In this document: positions 1 to 12,097 of the stretch, piece after piece
How the letters are laid out: each line of letters begins with the position of its first letter
How positions within the stretch are numbered: position 1 is the first letter of the stretch
Origin: Glandiceps talaboti
Lineage: Eukaryota; Hemichordata; Enteropneusta; Spengelidae
Direction of reading: 5' to 3'
Length of the DNA: 64,000 bases
Assembly: GCF_964340395.1 (NCBI RefSeq)
Contig: NC_135557.1
Span: forward strand, 6,387,216 to 6,451,215
Notes under the pieces: model-generated
The model's database searches: none
Told to the model about the DNA's origin: nothing
What the model saw: the letters and a program-made list of their open reading frames with translations, nothing else
Program-made: the position numbers and the translations under genes

Positions 1-399
1 TGATGAAAACTAACCATTTCTGATATTGAAACTGGTCAGTTCTGCAAGGAATAATTACATTGCTGGGAAAAAAATAAACAAGAAAAGACCACAGGCATAT
101 AAAAAGGGAAGGCATATCTAATTGCTGAATTCAGATTACAAACTTGTAACCAAATGTTTGACAAAAAGGATGAAAAAACTGTTACCCCCTTCTATCCATG
201 AAAAACAAACAGTAATTTACCAGGTTTATTGGGATACTCGATGGAAGTATCCTAGATTATACTGCTGAAAAATACATCATTAGTATCGTACTAACAGTAG
301 ATTCTGAAATAAAAAGCATTTCATGAACTTGAATGGCCGTTCGTATTCAAAATTCTTTAAGCATTTAACTTTGGTTCCAACTTTATCTAGTGGATTAAA
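1..399. other. no feature seen
   Basis: AT-rich sequence with stops in all frames. I see no coding segment, RNA gene or repeat that I can support. Confidence 0.5.
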
Positions 400-1430
400 A
401 TGTTATACTCAAACATATCAAAGTATAAAATGAATAGCCGTTTCAGTGCAGAATACTTTGCAGTGTCTCTTGGAGTTCGGCAGGGATACCCTATCTCGCC
501 ATTATCATTTGTACTTGCTTTATAAATTTTCCCCATTTCTGTGCGGTCTGAAGAGAGTATCAAGGACATTGTTTATGAGGACATTCGTCTAAAGAATGCA
601 TTCTTTGCTGATGATCTTACATGGTTTTTGGAAGGATGTAACATCTGTTAATCACCAGTTTGACCTTCTGCGGGATTTTCAATCAACCTCTGGTTGATCT
701 GTAAACAATGGCAAATGTGAAGTAATGTTGCTTGGTAAATGACGTAAACGTAAATCCAAACCATTAGGAGTAAAATGGCCTTACGGACCAATTACAATTG
801 TAGGGGTATTCATATCCTATGACAAAAGAATACGTATAACCTACAAAAAATCAAAGCGTTGTGTATTTTACGTTTACTCTACATGCATAATCTCACAGAG
901 CCTCACGTTGACCACCTAAAAAAGTATAGATTATTGTTTTCCCTTCTATGGAACCATGGAATATATTACTTAAAAAGAAACTGAAAGTAGTAGGTGGTCT
1001 TCAGGTACTTATACCGTGTAATTACAACAATGTATCAAGTCCCTATCATTGTTTTTAACAGACTTTGAATTAAGTATACTGAATACCTGAAGAAAAGTTA
1101 CAATGGACACGATCCAAGAAAATGTTTTCTTTACAGAGTATATAGAATAATTGCAACGTGATTATTGGGGGTAAAATTGTATTTTACAAAGAATGTTATG
1201 ATGCGTGTTTTACTTATCATGGTCAGCTCTTTGATAGAAGAGGGAACTTGTTAAACTGGGATGACCGGGTTTCAATCATTACTATGCCATAGTATGCATT
1301 TATCAAATGGTTGGGTATCATCAAATATATTCTAAAAAGGTGGAAGGAAAATCCAAATTTCAAACCTTTAAATCAGGAAGAACATGCCATCAATATTTCC
1401 AGATGCCTGTTGCAACTTGCATCATTGTAA
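400..1430 (+). pseudogene. decayed Tx1/L1-type LINE reverse transcriptase
   Basis: Plus-strand translation in shifting frames gives remnants of a reverse transcriptase: a GVRQGYPISPLSF-like motif B near 470-510, the catalytic motif C as NAFFADDLTWFLEG near 595-635, then VNNGKCEVMLLGK and a GVKWPYGPITIVGVFISY segment near 700-820. The same motifs in the same order occur in the intact LINE ORF2 at 30.7-34.4 kb (GVRQGDPISPALF, SAFADDLTCFL, WPMSPLKIVGIYFSY), so this is an old relative of that element. Stops and frameshifts are dense and the 5' half (endonuclease) is missing. The 3' limit is approximate. Confidence 0.75.
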
Positions 1431-3011
1431 AACCAAAATCACTATTCCTAAACTCACATCTATATATGTAATCCCACCTCGTTCACGAACATTTTTAAGC
1501 TTTGGAAACCCCTGTTAACGACTAGGAATCAACTTTAAGCGTACAATTGACACAAACCTTAGAAACTTTCAATGCAAAACAAATCAAAACATTATGATGA
1601 CAAACGCACAATTACATAACACGGTTCCACCAAAAGATCCTTCTGCTGCTTGTACATTGTCTGGAATATGAAACAATTATTCACTTATTTTAAGACCGTG
1701 AAGTAATTATGTTGGGTGTCGTAGAGTTGAACGGTATAAGTATGGATAGTCCAGACGTTACACTCTAGCACTCACACTCTCATACTCTCGTACGGGATCG
1801 TTCAGGTCCAAGTCGGGAATTAGTCACAACTGAGAAGATATTTCGGCTTGCCAGAATCACCTAACCCAGTCCTTCTCTCCTCTCCTGATTCTGGATGTTT
1901 TATTCTCATCTTAAGTATACTTCGAATACAATGGAATTTACACAACGACTATATAAATAGCAAGTCACACCCTAAGATCATGCCATCATAAAAGTTATTA
2001 TGTACTTTTCTCTAACCAATCATGTGAATTTCAGTTACATCATGTTTGCCCAGATTCGTCATCGCCAGTCTATTTCTGACCTATGGCCGACAATGCCGAA
2101 AAGTAGAATTTATTCCCATAATTCCGAAATACGATATTTTGGATCGTAACAATTAAAGTAATTAAGACATTTCGACAACTTTGATAAACACCTATGTGCG
2201 CGAACCATGGTTTCAGCAGAGCAGCTTCTTTTGGGTGAAACGTTATTACCGATTCTTTTAAACTTTCTTCTGTTTATGGAAAAGGAATGTATTTATTGTA
2301 TTTTATTGTCATTGTAATGAGAAGGTACAAATCCTTTATACTGAGGATAAAAAAACAGAATTTGTCATTACCAATCGTGAGAAGTATAAAAGTTAAATAA
2401 TTAAAAAAAACTGTAACTGACTCACATTGCGTAAAATAATAACGTAACTCACTTACAATATGCACATGTTTTAAATATATTATGGCGAAAGAAAATTTAT
2501 TTCCGATAACATGGCATCAGATAACGGGACTTCGTGGATTGCTCAATAGGGAACATGTGGTGAAACAATTTTATCGTCTATTGCGTAATTTTTGTTGCAT
2601 TAAACGTCTACCAAAACGAATACAAAACTTCTAACTTATTTTTAAAAAAACAACAACATCAAAACAAGTAAATACCAAAATTTTCAAAATATATAAAACC
2701 GGCACTATCGGATTGACTTGTAAATGAACACATACGTTATTAGGATGGAAGACAATCACTTGTATCAACAAACTTCTAAGGTGGGAGGGGGTGGGGAGTT
2801 AACAATGCGGAAATACATAAGTATTAAAAAACTGTCGAACAATCTTCATAAGGCGAAAAAAACAATACTTGTGAGTTTCCGATAACATGGTCGCAGAATG
2901 TATGATAGGTAGGTCGGGATTTTATATTTTTTTACTTTATCTCTTTAATTAGAGGAAATATTAGCAAAATGTCGGTCAGAATGCCCCTTCTGTGATTGTT
3001 TGATGAAATAT
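1431..3011. other. intergenic, no feature supported
   Basis: AT-rich, no exon with convincing splice signals on either strand. The first part may still be LINE remnant too worn to follow. Confidence 0.4.
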
Positions 3012-3791
3012 GTACCGACACCACAACGTGCATGAAGGTCAAGAAGACAAAGAATTTTTTTTAAAAATGTTTATGATCGCATGCTTAAACTAGGGTCGGT
3101 TGGGTTATCGGAAGCACACATTTCTTTTTCTATTTGGCCTAATCGAATCGAAAAACAAAATACCAATGAATAAAAACAAATTCCAATATAACTCGGAATG
3201 GAAAACCATTTAAACACAGATGGCTTATTATCGAAAGTATGTATTCCATCCTGAAATTTAAAAAAGTGTTTAAGTCCTATCTTCGTCACAAATGGACTAT
3301 TGTCATCACCACCAGGTGCGTGACTAACGCAATGAAACCAAAATATATACAAATAACAAGTCTTGAAAGTCTATTACAGGATTGACTTATAACCTGATGC
3401 AGTACCGACACCACAACGTGCATGAAGGTCAAGAAGACAAAGAATTTCTTTTAAAAATGTTTATGATCGCATGCTTAAACTAGGGTCGGTTGGGTTATCG
3501 GAAGCACACATTTCTTTTTCTATTTGGCCTAATCGAATCGAAAAACAAAATACCAATGAATAAAAACAAATTCCAATATAACTCGGAATGGAAAACCATT
3601 TAAACACAGATGGCTTATTATCGAAAGTATGTATTCCATCCTGAAATTTAAAAAAGTGTTTAAGTCCTATCTTCGTCACAAATGGACTATTGTCATCACC
3701 ACCAGGTGCGTGACTAACGCAATGAAACCAAAATATATACAAATAACAAGTCTTGAAAGTCTATTACAGGATTGACTTATAACCTGATGCA
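3012..3791. repeat. 390-bp tandem duplication, two nearly identical copies
   Basis: Copy 1 is 3012-3401 and copy 2 is 3402-3791, joined head to tail. I see one difference (T in copy 1, C in copy 2, near 3058/3448). Each copy has the same open minus-strand frame of 93 codons containing a hydrophobic stretch (SIPSYIGICFYSLVFCFSI). I do not recognise that peptide, and identical copies say nothing about selection. Each copy contains a 43-bp segment (3287-3329, 3677-3719) that recurs exactly at 45585-45627. Confidence 0.9.
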
Positions 3792-5800
3792 GTTCACCAA
3801 ATGTTCTATATAAAAAAAATTTCAGTTGTCTGACTTGACTTGCGACTTGAAACTGTCGAACATTGCGACTTTCAGTTTTACCGTTAGTACTCACAAACTT
3901 TGACAGAGTACAGAGCCAAGGACGGCGATTTCGTTGAGTGTTGAAGGTGGATGCATGGGACAAACTTCTACGCAAGGTTCCACCGTTGTATCGAACTTTT
4001 ACTGTCGACGACGTCCAATATTACCCGGGTACGACATTTCTTGAGACAGCTAAATTGAAGACGGGCCTCCTTCGATGTAACCACTGAGAAAACTTCTGGA
4101 ACGTGTCATGGACTATCTCAACTCCCAGCACTTGTAGAACATTATTTAAAGACTATGTTAATTAATAGTACGTGAATACACCTAGTTATTAACATAATGC
4201 ATTCCAAATAAGACAGGTGGTTTAAGAACCGACCAATAAAAACTGTTTATCGTCACACATGGCGCTTGCACTGATATAGTAGTAATGTCATATGGTTAGA
4301 AGAAGGGGTGTTCTCCTCGCATAGTAGAAAATATTGACAAATTACAGTCGTTCAGGAGTCATTTCATGGCACCAAAATGATAAATACATTTATCTAAGCT
4401 TCTTGTTTTCCAAATCCCCCCATACCCTACCCACATCATGTGGTCTTTCCTAAAATGGACGAACCAACACCTTATGTCGTGATTTTCAAAATAACCCTTC
4501 CCACCAAAAACAGTTTTCCCCCCCCCTCCCCCGCCGGTCCCTTCCAAAGAAACGATCTATAATGACTAATATGCATTGCAAAATGAAGCTGTGACTTGTC
4601 ATTATGTTGCTGCCAATGGTTTTGAACGGCTCTTTTCACGTTTATCAACAACAACAACATCATTCATCGACTTACAGTAACCTTTGACACTTGATACACT
4701 TTCTATTGCAACCATAGACAAAAATATGAAGTCATGCCCAAAATAGTCAAATGTCAAAATAGCAAAATCGATTTTAGATAAAACGGAAGTTCAAATAATT
4801 GTATAGTCGGTATTCTAATAGAGTTTAACATTAGGTAAGCCTAATGACCACAAAATGCCATCCTCACAGACAAATAAACATATTTCCTCAACTTTTAATA
4901 TCAAAATGAGTTATTCGACATAGGAATATAGCAAAAAAACCTAATAATCTTTGTGACGAAATCCTTTCAAAGTTGACAACTAGCCTAATTTCAATTCACT
5001 TTATTATTGACATTTGAAAGTAATTATTTGTTTGGCCAGAATGTGCCACGGATTACATAAACAAGGCTTATTTCCTTTCATCACAAAAACAATACAAATT
5101 CAATGTCACAGCTTATTGTATAGAAGCAGTCATTATACAATGTCTACTCTGGTACAAATGATTAACACGATGTCACAAATTTTATGTAAATTAAGAAAGC
5201 AGTTAAACATTATCATACACCCAGTATCAATTCTAATGCAATTCGATGGAGATCACGCACATAGAACCCGGGCACAGTATCACTACCCAGCACACTTTGC
5301 TCAAGTATGGTAAGTGGCGTGCTCGTCAATATCCATTCACTCAGTGATTTGGATTTCTTGAATTCTTCACTATTTTTAAGTGTTTGCGATTCAAATATCA
5401 TTTAACTGCCAACCTATAAGATTATATGATTCAAACTAAGACCACTAACAAATGGGGTATATTATAAAACCTTTCAGACCCCGATATGGTATTTGTGGAC
5501 CTCTGTAGTACGATTTACTGGCCCTTCTAAAGTCGGACCCTTCGGTCAGCCAAACCCATATCCGGGCCGTAAAGTTTACATAATCATAATCACAACTCAT
5601 GTTAGGATAAATATCACTGATTTACACTTAAATTTCAATACAATACATTGAATATCAAGGCCAAAGTCATACCACTATTCATTTTAATTTAATACACTTA
5701 TGCTTAGCTACTGCATAAACATAGTTCCTATTCTTCCATAAGGGAACTGTAACAACATTAAAATCATAACTACGTACCAGTATGTGGACACCTATACTCT
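3790..5800. repeat. left copy of a dispersed block, first part
   Basis: Diverged but alignable with 47840-49440 in the same orientation. Anchors include the segment at 3900-3925 with 47955-47980, 'GTGGTTTAAGAACCGACC' near 4218 with its counterpart near 48325, and the sequence around 5641 (caatacattgaatatcaagg) with about 49301. Open frames here are broken in the other copy, so I call no gene. Confidence 0.75.
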
Positions 5801-6099
5801 ATATGTTTGGATCCAAGTAAATGATGACGTCATTGGGTTATTTATGGTAATTTATAACTGAACGTGAAATCGTCAAAATTCTGAGGTATCGTAAACACCA
5901 AAACTACAAGCTATCATTAATTTATCTGCTGATCACAACATATGTCAAGGGGGGGGGGGTGTTACCGAAATGATAAATATTGAAATGTTGGTTTTATAAT
6001 CGTAATACACCGTGTTAGTAATAAACACAAATGCTAGTACTGCTGATAGAATATTAAAGTGTCACCTTGAACAAAAAGAAGTAAACTAAATGCGTCGGA

Positions 6100-6371
6100 T
6101 GGTTCTTTCAATATTGATCTAATTTCAAGAGGGTCAGGATATCGTGTGAACTCATATGTTTCCTTTGAATAATTAATGAAGTAATTGAGTTGATTATTTT
6201 CATTACAAACACTCGTGGTTTCTGTCGATTGAATTGAAAGAATGACTGAAAGATGACAAGCAAGTAGAGTTGATCGTTTGTTACGTATAAAGATAGCCGA
6301 TGTCTGTGAAATGTTATCATGGTTGGCATAGAAACAGAGAACACCTTGTTGTCTCTATATACTATTACATA
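6100..6371 (-). pseudogene. repeat-borne secreted-peptide-like frame, copy 1, frameshifted
   Basis: Encodes the same peptide as copies 2 and 3 (core VCNENNQLNYFINYSKETYE, then F-T-R-Y-P-D-P-L-E-I-R), but the hydrophobic N-terminal part and this core are in different frames because of a small indel near 6245. A conserved TTCAAG/GTGACA-like sequence follows, which could be a splice donor. No family recognised. Confidence 0.45.
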
Positions 6372-7513
6372 TAAATGTGTAAACATTTCGGGCCAGGCTC
6401 GGAATGGCCAGTGTGACTACATTTAGAGTGTGCTTCGTCCCATATTAGCGAAGAGGCATAATTTATAACGACATGGAGGGGGGGGGGGTCAAAAACGTAC
6501 CACTATGTGAACACATATAATCCCACTATCACTAAAACTTTAAATTAGCACCACTGCATGTACGACCAGCGAAGATAACACAACTCTTGTGCTATTTTGT
6601 GCTTATGAAATGAGTAAATTATCAAACGAAGAACAAACTTATTATTACAGAATGATTAAATAGAACAGTCAGCCGATAAATTATGGTTCAAATAATCTAC
6701 TATATTCTTGGAGAGAAGGTTGGACAATTCATTCACGATCACGAGTAAGCAATGTACCGTATTTCTATGTCCATCCTATGTTTCCGTTCAGTGGGATCTT
6801 TTATTTGTAAAGTTCATGTCAGCATTTGAACCCCCGTAACGATGATGATTTCGATCGTGTTTCACTCAGTAGAGTGTCATTTTCGTGGTCGTGTGTAACA
6901 GAGTTATGCCATGTGTTTACGTTCTTTTTTCATTCATTGGCACTCTTTGGGTCAATCACTGAGTCCACAAACATACACATGCAATTCATTAGGCGACCAG
7001 ATATACTCCACCAATGTCGGTTTCTCAATAATGTTAACACTTTTTCTCTACACTTAACGATGTAGTGAACCTCGACACAACTACACAGTAGAATCAAAAT
7101 AACTCTCGTACCGAGAACGCACCAGCACTCAAGAATAGTGAGACAGACCGATACATATGGTTCCCCAGTTTACACCCAAGATCGAGATGGTAACTTCTTT
7201 TCAATCCACTTCCTTTTGGCTTTTATTATCAAAACTCTTACGTTAAGAAAATGTTACCATTACGTCATTGGGCTGTTTATGATAGTTAACTTGAGGTGAA
7301 ATTGTCAAGATTCTAACGTATCGCAAAAACTAAAACGACACGCTGTCATTAATCTATTGTGATGATCACAACTTATGTCAAGGGGAGGAAATTACAGAAA
7401 TGACAAATATTTAAATGATGACTTGTGATAGTAATGCCCTCTTCGTGATAAACACAAATGCTTGCACTGCTGATAGAACATTGCGGTGTCACCTTGAACA
7501 AAAATGAGTAAAC

Positions 7514-7768
7514 TCAATGAGACGGAGGGCCATCAAATGGCTCTTTCAATATTCTTCTAATATCAAGCGGGTCAGGATATCGTTTTAACTCATATGTTTC
7601 CTTTGAATAATTAATGAAGTAATTGAGTTGATTATTCTCATTACAAACACGCATAGTTTCGCTCGATTGAATTGAAAGAATGACAAAAAATATGGCAAGC
7701 AAATAGAGTTGATCATCTGTTCCGTACAAAGACTGTTGATGTCTGTGAGATGTTATCATGGTTGGCAT
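7514..7768 (-). CDS. unrecognised short secreted-peptide-like ORF, copy 2
   Basis: Open from an ATG at 7768 to TGA at 7514, 84 codons. A hydrophobic run (LYLLAIFFVILSI) near residues 24-36 is followed by a polar tail with one Cys and the core CNENNQLNYFINYSKETYE, then a Y-P-D-P-x-D/E-I motif. Copy 3 at 9.7-9.9 kb keeps the same frame over its full length with many substitutions, which is the main reason to take it as possibly coding. It could be a first exon: a donor-like TTCAAG/GTGACA is conserved just downstream in every copy, though here a TGA precedes it. It sits in a repeat unit, so a mobile origin is also possible. Confidence 0.35.
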   Translation of the reverse strand: MPTMITSHRHQQSLYGTDDQLYLLAIFFVILSIQSSETMRVCNENNQLNYFINYSKETYELKRYPDPLDIRRILKEPFDGPPSH

Positions 7769-9649
7769 AGAAACAGAGAACACCTTGTTGTCTCAATATA
7801 CTATTACATGTACATGTGTAAATGTTTCGGGACAGGCGCGGAATGGCCAGTGTGACTTCATTTCGAGTGTGCTTTGTCCCATATTAAAGAAAAGGCATCA
7901 TTTATAACGACATGGAGGGGGGGGGGGTTCAAAAACGTACCATGTGAACACATATAATCCCACTTAAGCAATAAATTCACTAACACTTTAAATTAGTACC
8001 ACTGCATGTACGAGCAGCGAAGATAACACAACCATTGTGCTATTCTGTGCTTATGAAATGAGTAAATTATCAAATAAAGAACAAACTTATTATTACATAA
8101 TGATTAAACAGAACAGTCAGCCGATAAATTATGGTTCAAATAATCTACTATATTCTTGGAGAGAAGGTTCAATTGAATTGAAGAATGACAAACAATTTGG
8201 CAAGCAAATATAGTTGATCATCTGTACCGTACAAAGACTGCTGATGTCTGTGAGATGTTATCATGGTTGGCATAAAAACAAAGAACACCTTGTTTTCTCT
8301 ATATACTATTACAGATAAATGTGTAAATGTTTCGGGACAGGCTCAGAATGGCCAGTGAGACTACATTTAGAGTGTGCTTCTTCCAATATTGGCGAAAAGG
8401 TATAATTTATAATGGCATAGAGGGGGGGGGGGGTTCAAAAACGTACCACTATGTGAACACATATAATCCCACATAAGCAATAACTTCACTAAAACTTTAA
8501 AATATCACCACTGCATGTACGACCAGCGAAGATAACACAATCCTAGTGAAATTTTGTGCTCATGAAACGAATAAATTATCAAACGAATAACAAACTTTTT
8601 GTTACATAATGATTAAACAGAACAGTCAGCTGATCACTTATGGTTCAAATAGTCTACTATATAGGCTTGTACCGTATTTCTATGTCCATCCCATGTGTCC
8701 GTTCCGTGGGATCTTTTTGGTTAAAGTTCACGTCGGCATTTGAACTTCCTTAACGGTGATGATTTCGATCGTGTGTTACTCAGTAGAGTGTCATTTTTGG
8801 TCGTATTTCTAATGTTGAAATGTTTAGTCTATGTTCGAATCTGTCTGAAAGAGTTATGCTATGTTTTTACGTTCTTTTTTACATTCGTCGGCATACTGTG
8901 GAACAATCACTGAGTCCACAAATGTACATATGTAACTTATTAGGCGTGTCAGTTTCCATACCCAAAATCTTTTGAGCCATCTAATAATACTTTGTCGTAC
9001 AGATATCATCGTAAAAGTCCGGTTGTATATCTAAAGTCGTTTGTGAGACTCTGATAAAGATATGAGGATCCCAACAAAATATATAAGTTGCGATGATGTA
9101 GGACCAGAACTTAACATAGTGTATAATGGCATTAATGATGGTTGTTCGAGCAGATATACTCCACCAATCGGATTCTCACCAATGTTGATACTCTTTTCTC
9201 TACACTTAATGATGTAATAAACGTCGACACAACTACACAGTAGAATAAAAAAAAAACCTCGTACCGAGAACACACCAGCACTTAAGAAAAGCTAGACAGA
9301 CCGATATGTATGGTTCTCCAGTTTACACCCAAGATCGTGATGGTAACTTCTTTTCAATCCACTTCCTTTTGCTTTTATTATCAAAACTCTGAAGTTAAGA
9401 AAATGTTTCCATTACGTCATTGGGCTGTTTATGATAGTTAACTTGAGGTGAAATCGTCAAAATTCTAACGTATCGTAAAAACTAAAACGACATGCTGTCA
9501 TTAATCTATTGTGGTGATCACAACTTATGTCAAGGGGAGGAAATTACAGAAAATGACAAATATTCAAATGATGACCTGTGACAGTAAACACAAACGCATG
9601 TACTGCTGATAGAACATTGTGGTGTCACCTTGAACAAAAAACAGTAAAC

Positions 9650-9910
9650 TCATTTAGAAGGAAAATCATTAGATGGCTCTTTCAATATTGATTTAATTTC
9701 AGGAGGGTCAGGATATCGTGTGAACTCATATGTTTCCTTTGAATAATTAATGAAGTACTTTAGTTGATTATTCTCATTACAAACACTCATAGTTTCGCTC
9801 GATTGAATTGAAAGAATGACTGAAAATATGGCAAGCAAGTAGAGTTGATCGTCTGGTACGTACAAAAACAGCTGATGTGTGTGTTTCTGAAATGTTATCA
9901 TGGTTGGCAT
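9650..9910 (-). CDS. unrecognised short secreted-peptide-like ORF, copy 3
   Basis: Open from ATG at 9910 to TGA at 9650, 86 codons. Hydrophobic run LYLLAIFSVILSIQSSE, then the core V-C-N-E-N-N-Q-L-K-Y-F-I-N-Y-S-K-E-T-Y-E and a Y-P-D-P-P-E-I segment. It differs from copy 2 by conservative changes and by in-frame length differences near the N-terminus (THQLFLY against QQSLY). A truncated fourth copy at 8165-8280 keeps only the N-terminal part. No homologue recognised. Confidence 0.35.
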   Translation of the reverse strand: MPTMITFQKHTHQLFLYVPDDQLYLLAIFSVILSIQSSETMSVCNENNQLKYFINYSKETYEFTRYPDPPEIKSILKEPSNDFPSK

Positions 9911-10300
9911 AGAAACAGAGAACACCTTGTTGTCTCTATATGCTATTACATATCAATGTGTAAATGTTTCAAGACAGGCTCTGAATAACAGGGTGAATAC
10001 ATTCAGAGTGTCCTTCGTCCATATTAGGGGACAAGGCATAATTTATAATGACACGGGGGGGGGGGGTGTCAAAACGTACAGGTATGTGAACACATATAAT
10101 CCCACTTCAGCAATAACTTCACTAAAACTTTAAAATATGCCAGTGCATGTACGTGCAGCGAAAATAACAATCCTTGTGTAATGTTGTGCTATGAAATGAG
10201 TAAATTATCAAACAAATAACAAACTTATTGTTACAGAATGATTGAATGGAATAGTCAGCTGATCAATTATGGTTCAAATAGTCTACTATAGTTTTGGAAA

Positions 10301-11050
10301 GAAATTTAAATTGAACTATTCGTTCACAATCACGAGTAAGCAGAGTAAGCAATGTACCGTATATCTATGTCCATCCTATGTTTACACTCCGTGGGATATT
10401 TTGTCTGTATAGTTCATGTTTCTTTTCAATCATCTTTACAAGTATTATTGACGAACAGAAGTATACACAGACATTATTTTGGTGCTCTTATTACTTTTAC
10501 TGAATGGCAGCCATATTTGTAATTTAAAAAACCGCTTTATCATTCAGTAACTCAAAAACGTCGACATAGACACTATTTAAGTACTTAATCCAATATTTAA
10601 TACTAACCCACTATATAACAACGTTTAACCCAACATGTAGTACTATCCCAATATGTAGTACTAACCCACTACGTACATATTGGGTTGATTATTACATGAG
10701 GTGATGTAACGACCTCCATGCCTTGTTATAGGTGTTCCCCACGCAACGTTTCCTAGGCATGTAACTTGGAGGGGGAGGGGTCTAGTGATAAAAGTCAGAA
10801 TTGATCGGAAGCAGGACTTTCATGACGCTTATTTGTGCGTTAGTTCCTCAACGTCTTTATCTGCTCTCGCTATAAAATGTTACGTTTCCCGCCACGTTCT
10901 AGTCAAACTTCGATTGGAACACAGAATAAGTAGATAAAATCATCCCAAAAAAATCTAGATTGGCAGATCTCGACGGCATGGCAGACATTTTATGCTGTGT
11001 TCTTCGCCTAGACAATACAAGATAAATTCCTGTGATCTCTACACTGTTTC
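10301..11050. other. no gene; short imperfect tandem repeat near 10600-10690
   Basis: Contains a few imperfect repeats around the words 'ACATGTAGTACTAT' and 'ATATGTAGTACTAACCCA'. Nothing else supported. Confidence 0.4.
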
Positions 11051-11189
11051 ACTATCAATACAAATTGAACGCATTTTAACGAAATTTTGTTAGTAAAGTG
11101 TAGAATCACGAAACGTTTATTGAAAAAAATGAAAACACTTTGCCATTCTTTTCAACGATATGAAATATGTATTGGACTGTTTACATGTT

Positions 11190-11245
11190 GTAACAAAGAG
11201 AGGGAGGGACAGAGACAGAGACAGAGAGACATCTTAGATAGATAC

Positions 11246-11284
<39 letters not shown>

Positions 11285-11640
11285 GCGACAGGCAGAAACT
11301 GAGATAGGGTGAGAGATAAATGCATACACAGATACATACTCATGACAATCACTTTCCTCAGTACATGCAGCTTAAAATTTCTCAGATGTACTTGGTAAAT
11401 GGTTTTAATTTGATTAATATCATGACCAAAGTGTTTCCATTGCCCCCCCCCCCCCATTCCTGTTTCAGATCATCATATTTTCAAGTTCATACCCCCTCGA
11501 AATCCACTTATTTCGCCCCCCCCCACCCCCATTTTTTGTCCTGAGCCACCTCCGCCATAAATTCTGTTTGTATACGTATGCATTCACTGATGACATAGCT
11601 GATGACATTGACTCGGTAATATGCACACTAAAACGTCAAT
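11190..11640. repeat. left copy of dispersed block, (GACA)n part
   Basis: A purine-rich (GACA)n tract near 11245-11285, then GCGACAGGCAGAAACTGAGA, C-runs near 11443 and 11515, and 'CCACCTCCGCCATAAATT'. The same order occurs at 52060-52670. ORFs here are microsatellite translations. Confidence 0.8.
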
Positions 11641-12097
11641 TCTTTCTAATTTCTTTCCCAACGTTGCCGCTTATAGCCTACCTAAATATACTTTCCATTG
11701 TAAGCCATACATACTTGTTCGCCATCCTCTTGTCGTTTCATTGTACAGCATTGAATTGTATATTAAAAGTTAATTAGTCAATTTAGTTTGATAGAAGTGT
11801 AAAACGAGAATTGATAATTTGTAGGTAGACGGTACTGTGAATGCTTTATCTGTAGAGAGCGCCCTCTAAAGGTACATTGGCCTAATTACGAATTTCATTT
11901 AGTATATAAAAATCATTTCGTCAGGCAAATTGGGGACTCACTGGATGCTATAACTTTGGGGAAAGAGTACTCGCCTGGAGCACACGGTAATCTTGCAATA
12001 TCTCTGCTCTCAATGACCCGCCAAGCTGTACTGGCAATCCCGTCCGTCTGGTTCGATAAAGATGTTGTTTGTACGAATTGTGAGAAATATAGGAAGG

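Larger units (their letters stand above)
5820..10300. repeat. array of diverged 1.4-2-kb units, four copies
   Basis: The unit starts near 5820 (tgacgtcattgggttattta), recurs near 7260 and 9415, and is partial near 8165. Each copy holds, in order, a block ending 'ACTTATGTCAAGGGG', a minus-strand reading frame, a plus-strand G-run of 10 or more (about 6478, 7915, 8419, 10056) and 'ACACATATAATCCCAC'. A fifth, more diverged copy lies at 50400-51070. Divergence is far above that of the 390-bp pair, so these duplications are old. Confidence 0.8.

Noticed and set aside
3071-3742. Two identical 93-codon minus-strand ORFs as a gene pair
   Set aside because: Identity is due to a recent 390-bp duplication. 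No start ATG, splice or homology support beyond a hydrophobic stretch.
4359-4663. Gly-rich minus-strand ORFs
   Set aside because: The Gly run is a C-rich tract, and the frames are broken in the paralogous block at 48.4-48.6 kb.
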